A stretch of DNA of 64,000 nt from UBA2136 sp047635695 (GTDB lineage: Bacteria > Pseudomonadota > Alphaproteobacteria > UBA2136). A program made the translations under genes and the position numbers. The stretch covers positions 1 through 64,000 of the forward strand of contig JBLILN010000009.1 in the NCBI GenBank assembly GCA_047635695.1. The letters run 5' to 3'. Positions 8,889 through 17,024 of the stretch are shown here, piece after piece. The number at the start of each line of letters is the position of its first letter. Within the stretch, counting starts at the first letter, position 1. A model generated the notes under the pieces. The model ran no database searches and had not been told where the DNA came from. It saw only the letters and a program-made list of their open reading frames with translations.

Positions 8889-9521
8889 ATGCCAATACTC
8901 TATTCATTTAGGCGCTGCCCTTATGCTATGCGCGCACGCTTGGCTTTATGTATGGCGGGGGTACCCTATGAGCACCGTGAGATACTTCTACGCGATAAGC
9001 CAAGCGCTATGCTTGAAATATCAGCAAAAGGTACTGTACCTGTACTACAGCTTGATAATGGCAAGGTGCTGGCAGAAAGTATAGATATTATGCATTGGGC
9101 TTTAGAACAAAAAAATCATGCCTTTAAAAATATAAATGAAGAAGATCACGCGCTTATTATTGAAAATGACACAATTTTCAAGCAAGCACTTGACCGCTAT
9201 AAATATGCCAATCGTTATGAAGACGCTTGCACAGTAAAGGACGACGCCTACAACGAAGCCATGGTTATTTTAAGTAAGCTTGATGAGCGTTTAAAATCAT
9301 CCCCATATCTGTCTGGTGAATTATCATTTGTGGATATTGCGCTTATGCCATTCATCCGACAATTCTCAAAAGTTGATGAGACGCAATGGGCAGAAAACAA
9401 TAATCTTCTAAATTTAAAGTTATGGCTTAATATACTTATGCAATCATCTGAATTTAAAAGGATAATGAAGAATTATAATGTTTGGTGTGATGGTGCTGAA
9501 CCTGTAATAGTTGAAAATTAA
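8889..9521 (+). CDS. Glutathione S-transferase / glutaredoxin-2-like protein
   Basis: A 210-residue protein. The thioredoxin-like N-terminal domain has FRRCPYAMRARLAL (Cys10), a motif typical of glutaredoxin-2-like and omega-type bacterial GSTs, then GTVPVLQLDNG and the glutathione site AESIDIMHW. The C-terminal half is helical with SFVDIALMPFIRQF. The active-site Cys suggests thiol-transfer or dehalogenase/reductase chemistry rather than conjugation. The start ATG has the weak ribosome site CAAGGGACA before it. It is divergent from msrB and directly upstream of the alcohol dehydrogenase, within a redox-stress neighbourhood. Confidence 0.85.
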   Translation: MPILYSFRRCPYAMRARLALCMAGVPYEHREILLRDKPSAMLEISAKGTVPVLQLDNGKVLAESIDIMHWALEQKNHAFKNINEEDHALIIENDTIFKQALDRYKYANRYEDACTVKDDAYNEAMVILSKLDERLKSSPYLSGELSFVDIALMPFIRQFSKVDETQWAENNNLLNLKLWLNILMQSSEFKRIMKNYNVWCDGAEPVIVEN

Positions 9522-9568
9522 AAATATATATGTGTTACACTTTGTAACTGAAATTTAACAAAAAGAAA

Positions 9569-10588
9569 GTGAAAACCTTGCCAGTAAAATCTAAAGGATA
9601 CGTAGCACAGTCGCCCAGCAAAAAACTAGAATTGTTTAACTATGAATTGCCAGATATAGCGGCAGATCATGTGCGTATTAAAGTTACACATTGTGGTTTA
9701 TGTCATAGTGATTTGCATATTATGGAAAATGATCTTGGTAATGCTAAGTACCCGCTTGTGCCAGGGCATGAGGTTGTTGGCATCATTGAAGAAGTGGGCG
9801 CCGACGTTAAAGGTTTTAAATATGGTCAACGTGTTGGTATTGGTTGGTCATCGAATAGCTGTGGACATTGTAAGCAATGTGACCACCAGCGTGAAAATTT
9901 ATGCCCTCAAGGGGAAGCTTTAATTGTGAATAGTATGGGTGGATTTGCCGATAAAGTCGACGTTAAGGCACATTTTGCTTACGCAATTCCAGAAAAGCTT
10001 GCATCTGAAAATGCAGCCCCACTTTTATGTGCTGGTATCACGGTTTTTGCACCGCTTAAACGCTATATTAAGGAAGAGGGTATGACGGTTGCCATTGTTG
10101 GTATCGGTGGGCTTGGCCATTTAGGGCTTCAGTTTGCCAAGGCAATGGGTGCAACGGTTGTCGCTATTTCTCATAGTGAAAATAAAAAGGACGAAGCTAT
10201 TTCTTTTGGCGCAGATAAATTTGTAAACAGTCAAAATGAAGCAGAAATGGCTGCCCTTGAAGAAACGGTTGACCTTATTTTGGATACAGTTAGTGCGCCA
10301 CACAGTGTTGTGCATTATTTTAATGCACTTGCGCCAAATGGTGTGCTTTGTATGCTTGGCTTAACCCTCGAAAAAATTGATTTAATGGCGATTCAATTTA
10401 TCCCAGGGCAAAAAAGTATTACAGGTAGCGCTGTTGGTAGCCCGAAGGATATTGACGACATGCTTAAGTTTGCAGCGAAGCATGATATTGTGACCCAAAC
10501 AGAAGTGATGCCTATGGCAAATGTCAATGAAGCAATAGAAAAGCTTGAACGAAACGAAGCGCGTTATCGCATCGTACTCGAAGCATAA
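9569..10588 (+). CDS. Zinc-dependent alcohol dehydrogenase, cinnamyl/YahK type
   Basis: A 339-residue MDR-family alcohol dehydrogenase. Catalytic zinc ligands are in HCGLCHSD and PGHEVVG. The structural zinc cluster is in CGHCKQC plus the following NLC, and the nucleotide motif is GIGGLGHLGLQFAK. The order and length fit the cinnamyl-alcohol-dehydrogenase group (E. coli YahK/YjgB), which mainly reduces aldehydes with NADPH. The start is uncertain: GTG at 9569 opens the frame, while TTG at 9578 has a better-spaced ribosome site. It ends at a strong terminator shared with the convergent gene. Confidence 0.9.
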   Translation: MKTLPVKSKGYVAQSPSKKLELFNYELPDIAADHVRIKVTHCGLCHSDLHIMENDLGNAKYPLVPGHEVVGIIEEVGADVKGFKYGQRVGIGWSSNSCGHCKQCDHQRENLCPQGEALIVNSMGGFADKVDVKAHFAYAIPEKLASENAAPLLCAGITVFAPLKRYIKEEGMTVAIVGIGGLGHLGLQFAKAMGATVVAISHSENKKDEAISFGADKFVNSQNEAEMAALEETVDLILDTVSAPHSVVHYFNALAPNGVLCMLGLTLEKIDLMAIQFIPGQKSITGSAVGSPKDIDDMLKFAAKHDIVTQTEVMPMANVNEAIEKLERNEARYRIVLEA

Positions 10589-10619
10589 AAAAAGGCCCTC
10601 GAGAGAGGGCTTTTTTTTT
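10587..10619. terminator. Bidirectional terminator after alcohol dehydrogenase
   Basis: Stem GCCCTC/GAGGGC with a GAGA loop, flanked by A and T runs on the two sides. It serves the dehydrogenase and the convergent gene ending at 10632. Confidence 0.85.
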
Positions 10620-10631
10620 CGATGATAAAGG

Positions 10632-11141
10632 TTAATATCCAGTAAAAAAACCTTGTTTCTCCATATCAGCAAGGGCATTTTTAAAAAAAGCCTCTTGTTC
10701 GTCTGAAAATAAATAAGGCGTACCTGTTTGCCATAGAGAACTTCTAGATCGAACGTCTTCAATAGGTGTATTATTTAAAGCGTGATCTAAACTTTGAAGT
10801 AATGTTTTTGTTGCAATAAAAATAACAATGCCTTTAAGGCCTCTATCTTTAAATATCTCAACATCTGCAAAAGCGCCTTTTGCACAGCGTTTATAAGCTC
10901 TTTCAATATTTTCACCGTCTTTTTGTTCATCTAGAGACTTGTCACTATTGACAGAAAGTACTTGTAAGCCTCTATCAGCAAAATAATGAGTGGCAGTAAT
11001 AGCGGTATTAATATGTTGCCTTGTAGCTGCAGTAATAATATTTGAAAATTCTAATCCATGGTTTTGCATAATATGAATGCGTCTACCGATAGCATAGGCT
11101 TCTTCTTGGTTTTTTGTGTGTGGTATAAGTAAGATAGGCAT
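10632..11141 (-). CDS. Hypothetical protein, possibly a degenerate histidine-phosphatase fold
   Basis: A 169-residue protein with a strong GGAGGC ribosome site. The order of elements resembles the phosphoglycerate-mutase/histidine-phosphatase fold: a first strand MPILLIPHT where RHG would be, then IITAATRQHINTAI like the usual SPLxRAxxTA helix, and later GIVIFIATK where the second catalytic His strand normally lies. The RHG motif is PHT here and the second His seems to be lost, so phosphatase activity is doubtful. This is an inference from pattern only, and the protein could be an unrelated alpha/beta protein. Confidence 0.5.
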   Translation of the reverse strand: MPILLIPHTKNQEEAYAIGRRIHIMQNHGLEFSNIITAATRQHINTAITATHYFADRGLQVLSVNSDKSLDEQKDGENIERAYKRCAKGAFADVEIFKDRGLKGIVIFIATKTLLQSLDHALNNTPIEDVRSRSSLWQTGTPYLFSDEQEAFFKNALADMEKQGFFTGY

Positions 11142-11295
11142 AATGCCTCCAGTGTAAGTGGCGAGGGTGAACCCCTCAAAGGTAATTTTAAAGTCTATGC
11201 TTAACGCTTAGACAATGTGTAAAAGTTTAGGTTTGTTCGTATATACATAAATATGTAATGCTTTTAAGCATTCTTTACAAGCTTAAAACGAAAAT

Positions 11296-11316
11296 AAAGC
11301 CCTGTAAAAGGGCTTT
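11296..11316 (-). terminator. Terminator after nusB
   Basis: Perfect stem AAAGCCC/GGGCTTT with a 7-base loop, followed on the minus strand by ATTTTC, 28 bp after the nusB stop. Confidence 0.6.
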
Positions 11317-11344
11317 ATGAAAAGACGTTTATAACTGTTAAAAT

Positions 11345-12118
11345 TTACTTATGTCTGTCTTCGTAAAGTTTACCAGGGTTGTTCAGCTCGTAATCTTTTT
11401 TGCGTTCAAATTGGTCACGTTCTTCGTCACGCGCCGCGAATTTAGCACGCTTTTCAGCACGCTTAAGTAGGGCTGCAGCAATGGCCTCAGCTTTCTTTTT
11501 CTCAGCGATTTCAATTTTTTCTTTGGCGCTTTTAGCAATGGCGTCTTTAATGTTTTGCTCTTTAACTTCAACATTTACTATGGCCTGTGCATTTTTACTC
11601 ACAAGTTCTTGCGCTTTTTCACTGTCTGGCTCACGGATAATAATAGCAAGGTTGTCTAAAATACCGTTAATAAAACCAACTTCTTTGGAGTCAAAGTAAC
11701 CTTTAGAAATATTAATATATTCGTTTAAAATAACTTTAATAGGTGTTTTACCTGCACTCAGCTCACTGACGGCGGCCATTAAAAGTGATTTTTCAACAAG
11801 GCCAATGCGGTCGTATGTCCAGTTTTCATTCAGGTTTGAAGCAATAATTTTCTCGTAACGTTCTTGGTTGTCTGTGACATCGTCTAATATTTTGACCATA
11901 ATTTTTTTATCAGCACTTTGCTGTTTCACATAAAACTGTATAAATTCATCACGCACTTTACTTAAAGGCTGATTGACAAAAATATGTTGAAAAATAGCCT
12001 GTAAGGCTAAAATACGAGCCTCTGTGCGTGAGTCGCCCGTAATGCTACCAGCATCAGGAAAGGCGTCATGTTCATTGGCATCAAAGTCGTCTTTTATGAG
12101 ATCGTCGAGAGTGTTCAT
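11345..12118 (-). CDS. nusB: Transcription antitermination protein NusB with C-terminal extension
   Basis: A 257-residue protein whose residues about 28-165 carry the NusB fold signature: ARILALQAIFQHIF, DRIGLVEKSLLMAAV, PIKVILNEYINISKGYF and FINGILDNLA. NusB pairs with NusE (S10) on boxA RNA to allow rRNA antitermination. The rest, about 90 residues, is a highly charged K/E/A-rich tail probably forming a coiled coil. This makes the protein nearly twice the usual size (about 140-160). It overlaps the nrdR stop by 4 bp and is last in rpiB-glyA-nrdR-nusB. The rib genes that often sit between nrdR and nusB are absent. Confidence 0.9.
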   Translation of the reverse strand: MNTLDDLIKDDFDANEHDAFPDAGSITGDSRTEARILALQAIFQHIFVNQPLSKVRDEFIQFYVKQQSADKKIMVKILDDVTDNQERYEKIIASNLNENWTYDRIGLVEKSLLMAAVSELSAGKTPIKVILNEYINISKGYFDSKEVGFINGILDNLAIIIREPDSEKAQELVSKNAQAIVNVEVKEQNIKDAIAKSAKEKIEIAEKKKAEAIAAALLKRAEKRAKFAARDEERDQFERKKDYELNNPGKLYEDRHK

Positions 12119-12564
12119 TTGTCTAATTTACCTACTAGCTTGTAAAAATCATTTAAGTTATCAAAGTCGTTATAGACCGATGCATAACGGATATAGCCGA
12201 CAAAATCAATGTTTTTTAATTTTTCTAATACCAAATCACCAATATCTTTCGACATAATTTCGCTTTTACCCTCTTCTGAGAGTGTTTGTTCAATTTCAGA
12301 AATAATGTTGCTGACAGTGGCTTTTGTAACGGGTCGCTTGCCAAGTGCTATCAATAAACAGCGTGTTAATTTCTCAGGTTCAAATAATTCACGTCGGCCG
12401 TCCGATTTTACAACAAAAACTTGTTGAATCTGAAAACGTTCAAATGTTGTAAAGCGTCTGTCACAGTTTGGGCAAGCACGACGACGGCGAATAACACGGC
12501 CATCTTCAGATGGTCGAGAATCTTTCACTTGTGTATCGTTATTCGAACAAAATGGGCACTTCAT
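12115..12564 (-). CDS. nrdR: Transcriptional repressor NrdR
   Basis: A 149-residue NrdR. The N-terminal zinc ribbon has Cys3, Cys6, Cys31 and Cys34 (MKCPFCSNND and RRRACPNCDRRFTTFE), followed by an ATP-cone domain (VKSDGRRELFEPEKL to the end). NrdR binds (d)ATP and represses ribonucleotide reductase genes through NrdR boxes. It lies 30 bp after glyA and overlaps nusB by 4 bp. Length is normal for the family. Confidence 0.97.
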   Translation of the reverse strand: MKCPFCSNNDTQVKDSRPSEDGRVIRRRRACPNCDRRFTTFERFQIQQVFVVKSDGRRELFEPEKLTRCLLIALGKRPVTKATVSNIISEIEQTLSEEGKSEIMSKDIGDLVLEKLKNIDFVGYIRYASVYNDFDNLNDFYKLVGKLDK

Positions 12565-12594
12565 CGGTTATCGCTCTTTTCTTAACAGTTGGGG

Positions 12595-13872
12595 CTATAG
12601 CGCCACATCATAAATTGGGAACCTAGCGCATAGAGCTTCAACTTCGTCTTTAATGCGTTTTTCTACAAGTTCATCACCATCATCACCTTTTTTCGCAACG
12701 CAATCAAGTACTTCATAAATCCAAGCGCCAATTTGCTTAAACTCTGTTTCCTTAAAGCCACGGCTTGTACCCGCTGGTGTGCCAAGGCGTATACCTGACG
12801 TAATGAAAGGGCTTGTATCGTCAAATGGTACACTGTTTTTGTTACATGTGAGGCCTGCACGCTCTAAAGCATGTTCGGCGGCTTTACCTGTAATACCAAT
12901 CGGGCGTAAATCCATCAAAACAAGGTGGTTATCTGTGCCACCAGTAACAGGGCGTAAGCCTTTTTCTTTTAATGTGTCGCTCAGTACAAGGGCGTTTTTT
13001 GCTACTTGTTTCATGTATGTCTTAAAGTCATCGCTTAAAGCCTCTTTAAAGGCCACGGCTTTTGCGGCGATAACGTGCATTAAAGGGCCACCTTGAATAC
13101 CGGGGAAAACAGCACTGTTGAGCTTTTTAAATAAATTGGCGTCATTTGTCAGCACAAAACCACCGCGTGGACCACGTAATGTTTTGTGTGTTGTGCTTGT
13201 AACAAAGTGGGCGTGTGGCACAGGGTTTTCGTGTAAACCAACCGCAACAAGGCCAGCAATATGTGCCATGTCTACCATCAAATAAGCACCGATTTTATCG
13301 GCAATTTCACGGAAGCGTTTAAAGTCAATTTTTCTTGGATATGCACTTGCACCTGCAATAATAAGTTTTGGTTTAACTTCTATGGCTTTGGCTTCTACAT
13401 TGTCATAGTCAATACATTCTGTTTTTTTATCAATGGTGTAAAAGTGTGCATCAAACCATTTGCCCGACTGATTCACAGGAGAGCCGTGGGTGAGGTGGCC
13501 ACCTTGGTCGAGGGACATGCCTAAAATGCGGTCACCTGGTGTTAAAACGGCGTTAAATACAGCTTGGTTTGCTTGTGAACCTGAATGAGGCTGCACGTTG
13601 GCAAAAGTTGCGCCGAAAATTTGGCATAAACGTTCTTTTGCAAGGGTTTCAGCATTATCGACAAATTCACAACCGCCATAGTACCGCTTACCTGGGTAAC
13701 CTTCGGCATACTTATTGGTCATCAACGACCCTTGAGCTTGCATAACAGCTTTAGAAACAATGTTTTCAGAAGCGATAAGTTCAATTTGGTTACATTGACG
13801 TGTATATTCCGATTCAATATTGCCAAAAATTTCAGGGTCAATATCTTTAAGGTCTGTGTTGAAAATGGACAT
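12595..13872 (-). CDS. glyA: Serine hydroxymethyltransferase
   Basis: A 425-residue PLP enzyme. Motifs include NQIELIASENIVS, TNKYAEGYPGKRYYGGCEFVD, NVQPHSGSQAN, VDMAHIAGLVA and the PLP lysine site STTHKTLRGPRGG. It converts serine and tetrahydrofolate to glycine and methylene-THF. It connects with the glycine cleavage genes between 19244 and 25021. It starts 14 bp after rpiB, fitting the conserved alphaproteobacterial order rpiB-glyA-nrdR. Confidence 0.98.
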   Translation of the reverse strand: MSIFNTDLKDIDPEIFGNIESEYTRQCNQIELIASENIVSKAVMQAQGSLMTNKYAEGYPGKRYYGGCEFVDNAETLAKERLCQIFGATFANVQPHSGSQANQAVFNAVLTPGDRILGMSLDQGGHLTHGSPVNQSGKWFDAHFYTIDKKTECIDYDNVEAKAIEVKPKLIIAGASAYPRKIDFKRFREIADKIGAYLMVDMAHIAGLVAVGLHENPVPHAHFVTSTTHKTLRGPRGGFVLTNDANLFKKLNSAVFPGIQGGPLMHVIAAKAVAFKEALSDDFKTYMKQVAKNALVLSDTLKEKGLRPVTGGTDNHLVLMDLRPIGITGKAAEHALERAGLTCNKNSVPFDDTSPFITSGIRLGTPAGTSRGFKETEFKQIGAWIYEVLDCVAKKGDDGDELVEKRIKDEVEALCARFPIYDVAL

Positions 13873-13886
13873 GTGTAAAATCTCTT

Positions 13887-14336
13887 CTATTTGTTTTCTA
13901 AAAGGGGGGCGTCAAGTTTGTCGAGGCGGGCTTGATGGCGACCACCTTCAAACTTAGCGTCTAAAAATGTTTTAAGGCAGGCAAGGGCGGTGGCTTCATC
14001 AATCACACGTTCACCAAAACATAGAATGTTGGCATTGCTATGTTCTTTAGCTGCTTTGGCTGTGAATTCATTATGAATAAGTGTGGCACGGATACCGTTA
14101 TAACGATTTGCACGCATGGACACGCCAAGGCCTGTTCCGCAAACAAGTATCGCCATATCTGCACCTGATGATAGAATAGCCTGTACAGCTTTGTCGGCGT
14201 AATCAGGATAATCAACAGATGTTTCAGCACACTCGGTACCCAAATCAGCAACAAAATAGCCAAGGCTTTGTAATTGCTTGCTGAGAATGTTTTTAAGCTG
14301 ATAACCAGCATGGTCAGATGCGACAACCCAGTTCAT
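13887..14336 (-). CDS. rpiB: Ribose-5-phosphate isomerase B
   Basis: A 149-residue RpiB/LacA-family enzyme. It begins MNWVVASDHAGYQLK, has DYPDYADKA, the active Cys66 in CGTGLGVSMRANR, and EHSNANILCFGERVI. It interconverts ribose 5-phosphate and ribulose 5-phosphate in the pentose phosphate pathway. It is first in the rpiB-glyA-nrdR-nusB run, with a GGTGG ribosome site upstream of ATG. Confidence 0.96.
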   Translation of the reverse strand: MNWVVASDHAGYQLKNILSKQLQSLGYFVADLGTECAETSVDYPDYADKAVQAILSSGADMAILVCGTGLGVSMRANRYNGIRATLIHNEFTAKAAKEHSNANILCFGERVIDEATALACLKTFLDAKFEGGRHQARLDKLDAPLLENK

Positions 14337-14533
14337 AGAACCACCTTTTTTATTATTTGAATTGAATAGACATTAAAACACACTGGGCGTGAAAATGAAA
14401 GGTTTTGCCGTGGGTAATTTAAGGAAAATTATGGCGTGTGTTTGAATAAAGATTGACAGCTGTATACAGGGGGGTGTAGTTATATTTTAATAAATTCATC
14501 TTCACTTTTTTATTGTCTATGTCTAAATTTACG

Positions 14534-15484
14534 TTAAACGCTTAATGCTACGCTTGCAGCTCGGTCATTGACAGAGCCATTTTCTTCGCCACCGCCAAGT
14601 AATACAAGCTCACCAATACTTTCAATCGCCTGTGCTGGCGCTTCCAGTATTTGCGCAGCGAGTGCTTCAACATTTACGCCACCTGGAAGAGGAAGTTCCT
14701 CTATACCACGTGATTCTAGTGTTGCAACACGTGCGGCTATATCAGCTTCAATAGAACCGTCGCCACCACCAGGTAGGGCAATTTCTTCAAATTCACCAGA
14801 GCCAAGAACGGCAAATTCTGCACTTTCTGATGACTCGCTACCAGGCATAGTGACTTGCTGGGCAATTTGAGCGCCTGCACTAATGGCTACTTCGTCTTTA
14901 ATATGGAATTGTTCAATGGCTTCACCGCCACCAAGCTGTTTAATTTCCTTCACTTCAACGTTTGCTTTTCTTGCAACGTCAGCAATAGGTCTGTCAAATA
15001 CGGCCTGTACGTCAGCTTGTGAAACTTTTTGTTTCACTTCGTTTAAAGACGTATTAAATTGCTGTGGTAATGTTTCTACAGCTTTAACAACTTGTGCGAC
15101 TTGTTGCTGAGCTTTTGCAGGCTCGACTGCAACAGGCGCTGCAATTTGAATTTTTTGCTTGAATTTTTGCACACCACTATCAATATTTTGAGGTGTCTGT
15201 ACGGCTTTGCTTTTGCCGTGACGCTCTAAAAATATCGTTGTTGCGGTAATGTCGTTTAACAAGCGAGAGCGCAAGTTGCCCGTTGCGTATTTTTCTACAA
15301 GGGCGACATTACTGATGAGGCCAGATTTTTCTGTCTCTGACAATCTTTTAGAACTTGAAATTTTGGCTATAATTTTGAAGCTATCCTGAGGGATAACCAA
15401 CGCCTGTTGCTTTTTACTCGGCTGAGCATCCTTAGACGCTGCTGCGACACTTACATAGCTATTTGTTGTAATATTTTCTGTCAT
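14534..15484 (-). CDS. Hypothetical protein with repeated L-x-G-G-G motifs
   Basis: A 316-residue protein with no recognised domain and no signal peptide or membrane segment. The N-terminal half is alanine, lysine and glutamine rich and looks helical. The C-terminal half carries a spaced short motif at least four times: KQLGGGE, EIALPGGGD, ELPLPGGV and LVLLGGGEE, plus a variant VLGSGE. The region is acidic between the repeats. Such spaced motifs could be repeated binding sites for a partner protein. Start ATG follows GGAGAAGG, a good ribosome site. Function is unknown and no neighbour suggests one. Confidence 0.6.
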   Translation of the reverse strand: MTENITTNSYVSVAAASKDAQPSKKQQALVIPQDSFKIIAKISSSKRLSETEKSGLISNVALVEKYATGNLRSRLLNDITATTIFLERHGKSKAVQTPQNIDSGVQKFKQKIQIAAPVAVEPAKAQQQVAQVVKAVETLPQQFNTSLNEVKQKVSQADVQAVFDRPIADVARKANVEVKEIKQLGGGEAIEQFHIKDEVAISAGAQIAQQVTMPGSESSESAEFAVLGSGEFEEIALPGGGDGSIEADIAARVATLESRGIEELPLPGGVNVEALAAQILEAPAQAIESIGELVLLGGGEENGSVNDRAASVALSV

Positions 15485-15776
15485 TTTAACACCTTCTCCG
15501 GCTTTCCTAGCCTATTTAAAACAATACCTTCCCCAAGGTTTTGTTTTCCCCTATCTACTGAGTAGCTTCTTGCTACTTGTGTATACCACTATATTATCAC
15601 CTATATTATATTATGGCAACTCTTAAGGTATAATTCAAGCCTTTACAACTAGTAAGTGTTTTTTTACCATATTTTATGTCTGCTTTTATACACATTTTGC
15701 TTTAATTATTGTTTTCAACTATAATATAGACTATACATAAAGAATATAAAAATACAGTGATTTTGGAGATAAAGCC

Positions 15777-16331
15777 ATGAGAAATATGAGAAGAAGAGAT
15801 TTTTTTTCGTCAATTGCGGAAGCCAGCATGGAATTATTGGGCGCTAACCCATTTCACGGTAGCTTAGAAGGCTGTTTGTACACTTTTGTACCTTCATCAT
15901 ACAAAAATAGTCCAACATTACTGATTGTGGGTGGTTTGCGCCTACGTGAGAATGTTTACAAGGATAAATTCCACCTTATTTATATGGATAGATGGCCAGA
16001 AAACCAAGGTAACGTTTCTTTTTGGCGTAAAATACTCCTGCGTCATGACTTGACCGATCAAATGTATGTGTTGTGTAAAACACTGCCAGACAGCGCACCG
16101 TCATTTATGATGAAGGCTGTTTGCTTAAACAGAGATTCTGTAACACGTGCAAACCGCCATTTAAAAACATTGCCAGTTATGCTGCTTGTTGGCGAAGAGA
16201 AAGCGAAAAACTTACCAAGCCTAGAACATTTTGGTCATGGCAGTGACGTCTTTGTTTCGCCGCCGAATAGCTTGAATATTAAAAATAGCCCCGCTTATGA
16301 ACGTCTTATCTCTTTCTTCCTTGGAGAGTAA
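15777..16331 (+). CDS. Hypothetical protein, alpha/beta type
   Basis: A 184-residue protein with a GGAG ribosome site. It begins with a basic RNMRRRDFF stretch that resembles a Tat motif, but no hydrophobic region follows, so export is unlikely. Alternating hydrophobic strands (TLLIVGGLRL, FHLIYMDRW, LPVMLLVGEE) and a C-terminal YERLISFFLGE helix resemble an alpha/beta-hydrolase-like core. No GxSxG nucleophile elbow is visible, so I do not assign a function. It is flanked by unrelated genes on both sides. Confidence 0.55.
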   Translation: MRNMRRRDFFSSIAEASMELLGANPFHGSLEGCLYTFVPSSYKNSPTLLIVGGLRLRENVYKDKFHLIYMDRWPENQGNVSFWRKILLRHDLTDQMYVLCKTLPDSAPSFMMKAVCLNRDSVTRANRHLKTLPVMLLVGEEKAKNLPSLEHFGHGSDVFVSPPNSLNIKNSPAYERLISFFLGE

Positions 16332-16467
16332 GTACGCTTGAGTATCTGTTTTTATTTTTACGGTTCTCGTTTACGTTTGTAAGCGTCAGTCCTAGAAAAA
16401 AAACGATCTATCTTAATACCACACACTTTATGCACGATTGCCCTTTCAGACTTTTTTTATAGACACC

Positions 16468-16496
16468 TTGAAATTTAAATAAAGGCTTCCTATATA
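16468..16496 (+). promoter_or_regulatory. Putative sigma-70 promoter for orphan gene at 16553
   Basis: TTGAAA at 16468-16473, a 17 bp spacer, and TATATA at 16491-16496, about 57 bp before the start codon. Confidence 0.5.
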
Positions 16497-16552
16497 TTAT
16501 CTAACTATACTTATTGCCACATTTTGTGGTTTGCCTTTTTAGGAGACATTTT

Positions 16553-16882
16553 ATGTCAAATCTACATACTCAAATTTTAGCACGTAAATCTGGTCAATCT
16601 ACAAGCAAATCAGCTCAAGATGTTCGAAATGAGATTAATCATTTTTTTTCAGACTGTGCCTATAACCCTGCATCTACAAGTTGGCAAGGTGATGGTCATG
16701 AAAATGATGGTGGTTTTTATGCAAATAAAACTATTAGCTGTTCTTGCACAAAAGAAGAATTGGATGTTTTATGTAATGAAGTGAGAGCACTGTTTGATGA
16801 TTTATCAGATGATTTTGGTTTGGTGATTTTATTTTTCACAAACAATAACGAAGTCCGTATGGAAATAAACGCCTTTGCTTAA
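16553..16882 (+). CDS. Small orphan protein
   Basis: A 109-residue protein without a recognised domain. The ATG at 16553 is chosen over an upstream frame start because AGGAGACATTTT sits directly before it. This leader resembles those of several other small genes in the window. The sequence has a polar N-terminus, a Cys-containing strand TISCSCTKEE, an acidic helix NEVRALFDDLSDDF and a final beta-like stretch GLVILFFTNNNEVRM. It is a stand-alone unit with its own promoter candidate and a strong terminator 30 bp after the stop. Confidence 0.65.
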   Translation: MSNLHTQILARKSGQSTSKSAQDVRNEINHFFSDCAYNPASTSWQGDGHENDGGFYANKTISCSCTKEELDVLCNEVRALFDDLSDDFGLVILFFTNNNEVRMEINAFA

Positions 16883-16910
16883 AATTACTGACGATCAAAA
16901 AGCTAATCGA

Positions 16911-16940
16911 AAAAAAAAGCCCTCATTTGAGGGCTTTTTT
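16911..16940 (+). terminator. Terminator after orphan gene at 16553
   Basis: Stem AAAGCCCTC/GAGGGCTTT with an ATTT loop and a T7 tract. The tract is followed by ATGTCGTAA, part of a recurring terminator flank in this window. Confidence 0.85.
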
Positions 16941-17024
16941 TATGTCGTAAAGTTAATACGAAATACTGCGACCATAAAACGAAAACGTCTAAGTGCTTAA
17001 AGCAGTCAAGTTGGATCAGCTTGT

